From: CBDUUP01 sp965370435
GTDB lineage: Bacteria; Chloroflexota; Anaerolineae; Anaerolineales; UBA11579
Assembly: GCA_965370435.1 (NCBI GenBank)
Contig: CBDUUP010000272.1
Span: 1-6,302, forward strand
Reading direction: 5' to 3'
DNA length: 6,302 nucleotides
Both the position numbers and the translations under genes were made by a program. Positions 1 through 5,379 of the stretch are shown one piece after another. The stretch's first letter is position 1, and every line of letters begins with the position of its first letter. Under the pieces are notes generated by a model that worked only from the letters and a program-made list of their open reading frames with translations, had not been told where the DNA came from and ran no database searches.

Positions 1-370
1 TGGATTTCAGATCCTCCTTAGCCAGGAGTGTCAGCCGCAGGATGAGGGGCACAATGTTGAGGAAGTGGGAGAATTTATCCTGGGCGAGGTTCTGCAAGGG
101 GGGCATAGTGTCGCGTTGGAGGTTGAGGATCCCGGTGCTGAGAAATAGCATTGCAGCCGAGGCGATGAAGAGCGCATACGCCGCTTTCCAATATTGTGCC
201 AGGGAAGGGTTTCTCTTGAGGAGAACCGAGGCGACGAGGAAGAATCCGGTGAGGGCGATTATATAAGTCTGGTTCCTATTGGTCGGGAAGACATCGTAAT
301 AGAGGCTGCCCAAAACAAAGACCGCAAGGCTGCCCAACAATAAGCAAATCGAAACAATGTATTTTTTCAT
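1..370 (-). CDS. Partial multi-pass membrane protein, possibly the N-terminus of a CPBP-type intramembrane protease
   Basis: The frame is open from an ATG at 370 to the window edge (123 codons, 3' end missing). It starts MKKYIVSICLLLGSLAVF and has hydrophobic stretches at about residues 5-25, 37-51, 63-80 and 105-118, so it is an integral membrane protein. The start overlaps the stop of the upstream lipoprotein gene by 4 bp (ATGA), which implies one transcript and translational coupling. The stretch around residues 98-123 (KFSHFLNIVPLILRLTLLAK) resembles, from memory, the segment before the catalytic region in Anaerolineae CPBP (Abi/CAAX-like) proteases. The diagnostic EE and H motifs of that family would lie outside the window, so the family call is a guess. 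The gene and its membrane location are well supported. Confidence 0.7.
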   Translation of the reverse strand, partial: MKKYIVSICLLLGSLAVFVLGSLYYDVFPTNRNQTYIIALTGFFLVASVLLKRNPSLAQYWKAAYALFIASAAMLFLSTGILNLQRDTMPPLQNLAQDKFSHFLNIVPLILRLTLLAKEDLKS

Positions 371-852
371 TTGGGGATACTCACCTCGCACTCTGTTTGT
401 TCCTTATCGCAAGTGGCGACCAACTCATCATTGTAGAAGACCTCAAAGGTGGAACGCCAGAAGCGGTCGGGGCCGCTGCGCTCTAATTGTTCCCCCACCT
501 CCACGCAAGCCACATCTGGGGCTTTGGGATTCCCCTTGTCTTTCCACACTGTCACACATTCACCTGGCGCCAATTCGTCCAGCCCCCAGTCCACGCCCAT
601 GATAGCTCCATCCCCTTCTCCCAGGAGTAACGGCCCCATGGGGAACGCTTCATCCCCCTGGTTGACCAGGAAGAGGCTGTCCTCCCCGCGCTTGACGATC
701 AGCAGGTCGTAGCTGTCGGCGTTGACCGGGATGGTCGGAGTCTCGGTGGGTGACGGGGACAGGGATTGGCAGCTCATCCCAACGAGTACGGATACGAGAA
801 TAATCACGAACAGCTTCCCCTTAGAACTGGTAGACCTCAGGTGTGCCTGCAT
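367..852 (-). CDS. Small secreted lipoprotein with an uncharacterised Cys-containing C-terminal domain
   Basis: The product has 161 residues. A basic N-terminus (KGK) is followed by a hydrophobic core at residues 14-26 and Cys28 in GMSC. This is a somewhat weak lipobox, so lipid anchoring on the outer face of the membrane is likely but not certain. Residues 30-43 are a Ser/Pro/Thr linker typical of Chloroflexi lipoproteins. The globular part (about 46-161) contains four cysteines (99, 116, 148, 155) that could form two disulfides, and motifs WGLDEL, GECVTVWKD, GNPKAPDVAC and DRFWRSTFEVFY. I recall similar uncharacterised domains in Anaerolineae proteins but know no function. The ATG at 852 is chosen because AAGGAG (860-865) lies 7 nt upstream. 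The stop TGA at 367-369 overlaps the next gene's ATG, so the two form an operon. I see no convincing promoter of its own. Confidence 0.8.
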   Translation of the reverse strand: MQAHLRSTSSKGKLFVIILVSVLVGMSCQSLSPSPTETPTIPVNADSYDLLIVKRGEDSLFLVNQGDEAFPMGPLLLGEGDGAIMGVDWGLDELAPGECVTVWKDKGNPKAPDVACVEVGEQLERSGPDRFWRSTFEVFYNDELVATCDKEQTECEVSIPK

Positions 853-943
853 AACGAGTCTCCTTCATTAAATACATCTCAACGCCGTGTAGTTGAATAT
901 TAAGGCCATTGTACAATCGAAGCTCGCGGAGAGCAAGAGGAGA

Positions 944-1059
944 GCGCGTTCACCCTCACCCCGGCGGCTTGGCGATGAAACTGCCAAGCGCCTGCCCCTC
1001 TCCCTGGAAGGGAGAGGGGCAGAAAATCCGAAGGATTTTCGGGGTGAGGGTCGGCGCGC
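944..1059. repeat. Palindromic intergenic repeat able to fold as a four-way junction
   Basis: Outer arms ACCCTCACCCC (952-962) and GGGGTGAGGGT (1041-1051) pair perfectly. A further GCGCG/CGCGC pairing (944-948 with 1055-1059) extends the stem across two G-T pairs and one mismatch. Three hairpins lie inside: GCTTGGC/GCCAAGC (967-973 with 983-989); a perfect 14-bp stem with loop GGA (992-1005 with 1009-1022); and GAAAATCC/GGATTTTC with loop GAA (1022-1029 with 1033-1040). The CCTCACCCC...CCCCTCTCCC style is familiar from REP/BIME-like intergenic repeats in many GC-rich genomes. It sits between two co-directional minus-strand genes and might act as a processing or termination structure on that transcript. 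Short frames through it are not genes. Confidence 0.8.
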
Positions 1060-1092
1060 GGTTAACCTTCTTATTCCAATTCCTAACAGACC

Positions 1093-1107
1093 TCCTCGCG
1101 GCGAGGA
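1093..1107. other. Small perfect hairpin
   Basis: TCCTCG (1093-1098) pairs with CGAGGA (1102-1107) around a 3-base loop. No T-run follows on either strand, so I do not call it a terminator. It lies in the non-coding stretch 853-1208, which otherwise holds only the palindromic repeat and the dispersed repeat at 1153-1187. Confidence 0.4.
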
Positions 1108-1152
1108 AGAGATTGAAGGAAGACCTTAAATAACAAAGGCCCAAAGTCACTA

Positions 1153-1187
1153 CTTCTTTCTTCGTGCCTTTGCGCCTTCGTGGTTAA
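1153..1187 (-). repeat. Short dispersed intergenic repeat of the 'TTAACCACGAAGGCGCAAAG' type
   Basis: On the minus strand this reads TTAACCACGAAGGCGCAAAG followed by GCACGAAGAAAG. It belongs to a familiar low-complexity family (TTNACCACRRAGRCRCARAG), seen in intergenic DNA of many environmental genomes. A relative with a different variant lies at 6136-6157 on the other strand. It is not coding. It lies 22 bp downstream of the 1209-1925 gene in that gene's reading direction. The family assignment comes from memory; the similarity between the two copies is directly visible. Confidence 0.6.
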
Positions 1188-1208
1188 AGTTTGTGTTCAC
1201 ATAATAAT

Positions 1209-1925
1209 CTACATCAACCTCCGCTGCCGCTTCGAATCGTTATCTGAGCGTCCGCTGAGACCGACTGGATGATAGCTCGGTTCGGCCCGGGGGGCGGGCT
1301 TGGGCCAGGAGGGTCGGGGGCGGCGGGCGGGGGTGTTCGTGCGGCGGGCGCGGGAGCGATTGTTGGATGGGCGGCGCATATTACTGAAAGCGGTCCGTCC
1401 CTCCTCCGCCTGGGAGAAGAGCCGCTCCCCGGCCAGGGAGAAGGTGCCGATGATGAGCACCCGGATCAGCCACACCAACACCGCCACGAAGATGGGCACC
1501 ACCTTGAGCAAGGTCTCCCGGGGGATGACGGCGTTGCCCAGAGAATGGTTGCCGAGAATGGCGATGGAGACTCCCCACCAGGTGAGGATGGCGTTCATGG
1601 CCGCGGCCAGCAGCCAGGCCCCGAACAGATACCAGACCTCCGCCGGTTCGTCCGCGCCCTGCTCGGGGGTGAAGATGCGGGCGATCCCGGCGAAGTCCAT
1701 CCCGCAGAAGGCGAGGGCCAGGATGGTGGCCCAGCGCACCCCCAGGAAGCTCAGGTCGCCCAGCAGGTCGGACAAGGCGAAGTCGGTGGTGCTGTAGTTG
1801 AAGACCTCGAACGCCAGCAGCGCAGAGAGGATGAGCAGCCCGAAGACCAATCCCCTCCGCAGAGAGAGGTTGTGGAGCATATTGCCGGCCAAGGGCGGCT
1901 GATAGCGAGTGGTTTTTGTGGTCAT
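1209..1925 (-). CDS. Conserved-looking four-helix membrane protein with an Arg/Pro-rich C-terminal tail
   Basis: The product has 238 residues and I do not recognise a named family. Hydrophobic helices are at about residues 26-42, 59-78, 98-124 and 142-163. Between helices 2 and 3 is a polar loop (IFTPEQGADEPAEVW). From about residue 175 the chain is hydrophilic and disordered, dominated by Arg, Pro and Ser (RRPSNNRSRARR, ARRPRPSWPKPAPR), with a net charge suited to binding nucleic acid or the membrane surface. I have the impression that similar proteins occur in other Anaerolineae, but no function is known to me. The ATG at 1925 is supported by AGGAG about 7 nt upstream. The gene has its own strong promoter with a probable operator. 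Coding GC is high (about 68% in one 60-base line counted by hand). The long opposite-strand frame at 1269-1961 is an artefact of that GC content. Confidence 0.8.
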   Translation of the reverse strand: MTTKTTRYQPPLAGNMLHNLSLRRGLVFGLLILSALLAFEVFNYSTTDFALSDLLGDLSFLGVRWATILALAFCGMDFAGIARIFTPEQGADEPAEVWYLFGAWLLAAAMNAILTWWGVSIAILGNHSLGNAVIPRETLLKVVPIFVAVLVWLIRVLIIGTFSLAGERLFSQAEEGRTAFSNMRRPSNNRSRARRTNTPARRPRPSWPKPAPRAEPSYHPVGLSGRSDNDSKRQRRLM

Positions 1926-1941
1926 TTTCGAACTCCTTTCC

Positions 1942-1981
1942 TTAGTCAGGTAGTCGGGTAGTTAGATAGTTTTGTAGTTGG
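1942..1981 (-). repeat. Five imperfect 8-bp tandem units in the 5' leader of the membrane-protein gene
   Basis: Read on the plus strand the units are TTAGTCAG, GTAGTCGG, GTAGTTAG, ATAGTTTT and GTAGTTGG. On the transcript they read as G-poor units such as CCAACTAC, CTAACTAC and CCGACTAC, ending just before the Shine-Dalgarno. They fill most of the predicted leader of about 60 nt. Such CAACTACC-type runs are common in intergenic DNA of this lineage, as far as I recall. An unstructured leader that keeps the ribosome site open is a plausible role. Confidence 0.6.
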
Positions 1982-1985
1982 ATTT

Positions 1986-2020
1986 GTTCTAAGTATAGAA
2001 CTATTGTTCTATTTTGTCAA
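1986..2020 (-). promoter_or_regulatory. Strong sigma70-type promoter with a three-half-site operator
   Basis: On the minus strand there is a perfect -35 TTGACA (2015-2020), a 17-bp spacer (1998-2014) and -10 TATACT (1992-1997). The start of transcription is expected near 1985, giving a leader of about 60 nt for the gene at 1925. Three half-sites alternate in direction at exact 10-bp steps: GTTCTA (1986-1991), TAGAAC (1996-2001) and GTTCTA (2006-2011). The dyad in the spacer, ATAGAAC-TATT-GTTCTAT (1995-2012), contains GAAC-N4-GTTC, the core of the Gram-positive-type LexA (SOS) box. A bound dimer would block RNA polymerase. LexA is one candidate; another dyad-binding repressor is equally possible. 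Confidence 0.75.
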
Positions 2021-2092
2021 GGAGGAATTTTAGGCAAATCTGCCTTCGCAGGGTAAATAATTTGACCTTCAACGCTTTCTATGGTGATTTTT

Positions 2093-2117
2093 TTGAGGAA
2101 TTAGACTAAATTTGGAC
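2093..2117 (+). repeat. 25-bp imperfect direct repeat, left copy
   Basis: It begins TTGAGGAATTAGACTAAA and ends TGGAC. It matches 22 of 25 positions of the copy at 5380-5404 in the same orientation. The two copies bracket the MITE and the two-gene mutase/dehydrogenase operon. Possible meanings are an attachment-site pair, a duplicated target, or two members of a dispersed repeat. The rest of 2021-2154 shows no gene or clear signal. Confidence 0.6.
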
Positions 2118-2154
2118 TAAGTTTCTCCCCACAGCAATAAACGAATGCTGATCG

Positions 2155-2300
2155 CCAGAGACGGTTCTCTGGGAATTGACGTGGTTTACAAATGTCCTAT
2201 ACCAATATGTGGGTGCAAGTCAACCAAAACACCCATATCTGGCGGGTAAAAAGCTAGATATTGAAACCGACCACGTCAACTCCCAAAGAGCCCCAGAGAC
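2155..2300. mobile_element. Complete 130-bp MITE with 23-bp terminal inverted repeats and an 8-bp target duplication
   Basis: The element body is 2163-2292. Its ends are 23-bp inverted repeats (2163-2185 and 2270-2292) matching at 20 of 23 positions; read inward the termini are GGTTCTCTGGGAATTGACG and GGCTCTTTGGGAGTTGACG. CCAGAGAC (2155-2162 and 2293-2300) abuts both ends as a perfect 8-bp direct repeat, the signature of transposition. No protein is encoded, so it would need a transposase supplied in trans. Ends of the GGCTCTT type with 8-bp duplications fit the ISL3 family as I recall it. The interior can form ATATGTGGGTG/CACCCATAT (2205-2215 with 2230-2238) or, exclusively, ATATCTGGC/GCTAGATAT (2235-2243 with 2253-2261). 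Confidence 0.85.
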
Positions 2301-2324
2301 AATCTGAGAATCCAGGAAAGTATC

Positions 2325-2333
2325 TGGTATAAT
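2325..2333 (+). promoter_or_regulatory. Extended -10 promoter for the mutase/dehydrogenase operon
   Basis: TGG-TATAAT matches the extended -10 form TGN-TATAAT exactly. The -35 position at 17-bp spacing reads TGAGAA, a poor match, as extended -10 promoters allow. It lies only 25 bp beyond the MITE's target duplication. Transcription would start near 2340, giving a leader of about 180 nt before the GTG at 2521. Confidence 0.55.
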
Positions 2334-2339
2334 AATTGA

Positions 2340-2520
2340 ACATCCTGCTGTTTATCCAAAATAATCCAGACGCGATGAGCAAGCCAGAGTATTGAACGTG
2401 CTGGTAATGTGGCTATGGCAGCAGCGGTGCGTTGTACCGCCTTTAACGTCTCATCTTAGGCATCCAACAAATTCAATATCCACTACCCAACAACCAACAC
2501 ATCCCTGTGTAGGAGGTGCG
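2340..2520 (+). other. Long untranslated leader of the mutase gene
   Basis: No supported coding sequence lies here, although a frame is open from a TTG at 2392. A small hairpin GCGGT/ACCGC (2424-2428 with 2436-2440) is followed by only CTTT. Positions 2480-2500 are a G-free run CCACTACCCAACAACCAAC just before the ribosome site, recalling the CAACTACC units in the leader of the 1925 gene. I found no convincing cobalamin-riboswitch B12 box. Confidence 0.4.
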
Positions 2521-4158
2521 GTGAACACTGTCGTTGCCTGTGCTTTAGGGGAATGTGTCCACGTAGCCGGTGTCTCCAACTTCCTGCGCCTGGCCGAAGC
2601 TGCTGGCTGGCGGACAATCTTTCTCGGCCCAGCAGTATCGATTGAAGAGCTATTGGAAGCAGCCCGTCGTGAAAAAGCTGACCTGGTTGGCGTGTCCTAC
2701 CGGCTGACCCCTGAGAACGGGGAACGCTTGCTGGCTGAGTTCGCTGAAGCCGCAGATGAAATGCACGCCAGGGGTGTACGCTTCGTGTTTGGCGGCACGC
2801 CGCCGGTTGTCAAACTGGCCCGCAAGCTGAATTTTTTCGACGCTTGCTTTGACGGCGCTGATGCTCCCGAACAGGTGGCGGTCTACCTGCGTGGCGGGAA
2901 AGTCGATGGACAAACTGAAGTCGATTACCCTCAGACAACCATCGAGCGCATCCAGTGGAAGTCACCCTTCCCTCTGCTCCGGCATCACTTTGGGCTTCCC
3001 GCAATGGAAACCACCCTAGAAGGCATCCAGACGATCGCTGAAGCCAGGGCGCTGGATGTGATCTCCCTGGGAATTGACCAGGAGGCGCAGGAGAACTTCT
3101 TCCATCCAGAACGACAGGACCCGCGTCGCAAGGGCGCAGGGGGAGCGCCTGTACGGAGCGAAGAAGATTATGGCGCTCTCTATGCAGCCAGCCGCCGGGG
3201 CAATTTTCCGCTGATGCGTACCTACACAGGCACAGATGACTTCATTCGTCTGGCTGAGATGTACGTCGAGACCGTTCACAACGCCTGGGCTGCGATTCCC
3301 CTTTTCTGGTTCAATCAAATGGATGGACGCGGCCCCTGGGATTTGGAAGGTTCGATCCGAGAACACCAGCAGTTGATGGTCTGGTACGGGGAACGGGGCA
3401 TCCCGGTAGAACTCAACGAGCCTCATCATTGGGGGATGCGGGATGCGCCCGACGTGGTCTTTGTGGTCTCCGCCTACCTGGCTGCGTACAATGCCCGCGT
3501 ATTCGGTGTGCATGATTACATCGCTCAGATGATGTTCAACAGTCCTTCAGGGCATACGGACGCGATGGACCTCGCCAAGATGCTGGCTTTGATCGAGATG
3601 ATCGCCGATCTGGAAGGGCCGGACTTTCGCATCTGGCGGGAGACCCGCACCGGACTGCTCAGCTATCCGGTCGATATAGACCTGGCCCGGGGGCATCTGG
3701 CCGCCAGCGTGTATCTGCAAATGGCCCTCAAGCCCCATATCGTGCACGTGGTTGGTTACACCGAAGCCGATCACGCCGCCACTGAAGCTGAGGTGATCGA
3801 ATCCTGTAAACTGGCCCGCCGGGCAATCGAAAACGCTCTACACGGTCAGCCTGACATGACCCAAGACATTGCTGTGCAGGCCCGCAAGGAAGAATTGATT
3901 CGGGAAACCAGAGTCACTTTGGATGCCATCCGCTCCCTCGCCCCGTCCAGCATCTCCGATCCACTGGCAGATGCGGCTGTGCTCGCTCAAGCAGTCACCA
4001 GCGGGATACTGGACGCGCCTCAACTAAAGAACAATCCCTTCGCCCGGGGCGAGATCGTGACTCGCATAGACAGCCGCGGCGCTTGTGTGGCGATAAATCC
4101 AGATAACGGCCAACCGGTTAATGAGAAGACGCGTTTGAAGGCTTATAAATCTAAGTGA
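2521..4158 (+). CDS. B12-binding domain fused to a glutamate-mutase-E-like TIM barrel; putative cobalamin-dependent mutase of unknown substrate
   Basis: The product has 545 residues from GTG 2521, chosen for AGGAGG at 2511-2516 and because the B12-binding fold begins right there. Residues 1-125 resemble GlmS. The LGECVHVAG region aligns with DxHxxG, giving Cys12, His14 (the cobalt ligand) and Gly17; a Ser59 segment (VGVSYRL) and Gly91-Gly92 follow. Residues about 150-545 match the methylaspartate (glutamate) mutase E barrel, as I recall it, at SIREHQQLMVWYGERGIPV, NEPHHWGM, ALHGQPDM, SGILDAP and DSRGACVAI. Three glutamate-binding arginines and the SYNVPY tyrosines of GlmE appear absent, so another substrate is likely. 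Known mutases of this class use adenosylcobalamin radicals in the cytoplasm, usually with the two parts as separate chains. The gene leads an operon, 21 bp before an opine-type dehydrogenase. I see no PLP-binding site, but an aminomutase cannot be excluded. Confidence 0.7.
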   Translation: MNTVVACALGECVHVAGVSNFLRLAEAAGWRTIFLGPAVSIEELLEAARREKADLVGVSYRLTPENGERLLAEFAEAADEMHARGVRFVFGGTPPVVKLARKLNFFDACFDGADAPEQVAVYLRGGKVDGQTEVDYPQTTIERIQWKSPFPLLRHHFGLPAMETTLEGIQTIAEARALDVISLGIDQEAQENFFHPERQDPRRKGAGGAPVRSEEDYGALYAASRRGNFPLMRTYTGTDDFIRLAEMYVETVHNAWAAIPLFWFNQMDGRGPWDLEGSIREHQQLMVWYGERGIPVELNEPHHWGMRDAPDVVFVVSAYLAAYNARVFGVHDYIAQMMFNSPSGHTDAMDLAKMLALIEMIADLEGPDFRIWRETRTGLLSYPVDIDLARGHLAASVYLQMALKPHIVHVVGYTEADHAATEAEVIESCKLARRAIENALHGQPDMTQDIAVQARKEELIRETRVTLDAIRSLAPSSISDPLADAAVLAQAVTSGILDAPQLKNNPFARGEIVTRIDSRGACVAINPDNGQPVNEKTRLKAYKSK

Positions 4159-4179
4159 AGTGAGAAAGGAGTTTTATAG

Positions 4180-5370
4180 ATGAAGAAAAAAAAGATTAGA
4201 TATTCTGTGATAGGGGCAGGTCATGGAGGTAGGGCAATGGCTGCTCACCTTGCTTTGATGGGCTTCAAAGTGACTCTTTACAATCGTACGCTAAAACGTA
4301 TTGAAGCGATCAAGGAACGTGGAGGAATCACCTTAGAAAGTCAGGAATCTGGCCCCCAAGGATTTGGGAAATTGACCACAGTGACTTCAAATATGCAAGA
4401 AGCTCTGCGGGACAGCGATGTGATCATGGTCGTGGTGCCGGCGTACGCGCATGTCGATATCGCCAAGAAAGCTGCTCCATACCTGCGCGAGGGTCAAATT
4501 GTGATTTTGAATCCTGGGCGCACCCTGGGAGCATTGGAGTTTCGCCAAGTGTTGCGCGACCAAAACTGCAAGGCTGGCGTCATCGTCGCTGAGACCCAAA
4601 CCTTCATTTATGCCTCGCGCTCCGAGGGCTTGGCTCAAGCGCGCATCTTCCGCATCAAAGATGCCGTTCCTCTGGCTGCTATGCCGTCCTCAGATACGGC
4701 CAAAGTTCTAAAAGCCATCAACCCGGCCTTCCCTCAATTCATTGATGGGATCGATGTGCTGCAAACCGGATTGAACAACATTGGCGGCATCTTTCATCCC
4801 ACCATCAGCTTGCTTAACGCCGGTTGGATTGAGTCTACTGGGGGAGATTTCCAATTCTACCTGGAGGGCGTTACGCCAACCATAGCCCGGATCATGGAAG
4901 CCATCGACCGGGAGCGTGTCAGTGTGGCTTCTGTCCTGGGGGTGCGGGCGATCACCGCGCGCGAATGGCTCAAGATGGCCTACAACACCTCTGGCGAGAA
5001 CCTGCATGGAGCTATCCACAACCAACAGGGCTATCGGGGGATCAACGCCCCTCAAACCCTAGACCATCGCTACATCCACGAAGATATCCCTATGAGCCTG
5101 GTTCCGGTCGCTTCAATGGGGCGCCGCTTTGGCGTTTCAGTGCGCGCTATGGAAAGCCTCATCCGCATGGCCATCATCGCCAACCGGACCGATTACTGGC
5201 GGCGTGGCCGTACGTTAAAGAATCTGAGGCTTGAACACCTCAGCGCGAGAGAATTGAAGAATTTTGTCATCGATGGTTTTGATGAGAAAGAATACGCGCC
5301 AGCGCCAATGTATGTTCTAGGAAGAGCAGAGAAGACTTATAAAGAAACCCCTTTTATTGATACAATGTAG
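4180..5370 (+). CDS. NAD(P)-dependent opine dehydrogenase family protein
   Basis: The product has 396 residues, the usual length for the octopine/nopaline dehydrogenase family. An N-terminal Rossmann domain carries IGAGHGG (residues 11-17) for the dinucleotide, with VVVPAYAH (84-91) at the usual strand. The C-terminal helical domain (about 193-396) has NNIGGIFHP with His206, and Arg297/Asp302 in RYIHEDIP. These match in type and spacing the catalytic His, Arg and Asp known in Arthrobacter N-(1-carboxyethyl)norvaline dehydrogenase. Relatives reversibly join an amino acid's amine to a 2-oxo acid, or the reverse; the substrate here cannot be read from sequence. The ATG at 4180 has AAAGGAG 8 nt upstream. 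The 21-bp gap from the mutase implies co-transcription and a shared pathway. The first 200 bp are markedly AT-rich. No clear terminator follows. Confidence 0.85.
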   Translation: MKKKKIRYSVIGAGHGGRAMAAHLALMGFKVTLYNRTLKRIEAIKERGGITLESQESGPQGFGKLTTVTSNMQEALRDSDVIMVVVPAYAHVDIAKKAAPYLREGQIVILNPGRTLGALEFRQVLRDQNCKAGVIVAETQTFIYASRSEGLAQARIFRIKDAVPLAAMPSSDTAKVLKAINPAFPQFIDGIDVLQTGLNNIGGIFHPTISLLNAGWIESTGGDFQFYLEGVTPTIARIMEAIDRERVSVASVLGVRAITAREWLKMAYNTSGENLHGAIHNQQGYRGINAPQTLDHRYIHEDIPMSLVPVASMGRRFGVSVRAMESLIRMAIIANRTDYWRRGRTLKNLRLEHLSARELKNFVIDGFDEKEYAPAPMYVLGRAEKTYKETPFIDTM

Positions 5371-5379
5371 CTGAACTAA

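Noticed and set aside
42..602. Short plus-strand frames at 42-266 and 357-602
   Set aside because: They are antisense to the membrane protein and lipoprotein genes, which have proper starts, a signal peptide and hydrophobic segments.
944..1059. tRNA from the cloverleaf shape
   Set aside because: It is longer than a tRNA, its arms are wrong in size, and there is no T-loop, anticodon arm or CCA end.
893..1150. Three short frames across the palindromic repeat
   Set aside because: They only translate the repeat DNA on both strands and lack ribosome sites.
1269..1961. 230-residue open frame on the plus strand
   Set aside because: It lies opposite the well-supported membrane protein gene, has a Gly/Gln/Asp-rich composition with no fold signals, and arises from high GC at third positions.
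2392..2520. N-terminal extension of the mutase from a TTG at 2392
   Set aside because: There is no ribosome site upstream, the extension is low-complexity, and GTG 2521 has a strong AGGAGG and begins exactly at the B12-binding fold.
2300..2520. Cobalamin riboswitch upstream of the B12-dependent gene
   Set aside because: I looked for a B12 box; AGCCAGAG near 2382 resembles only its first half and the expected surrounding stems are missing.
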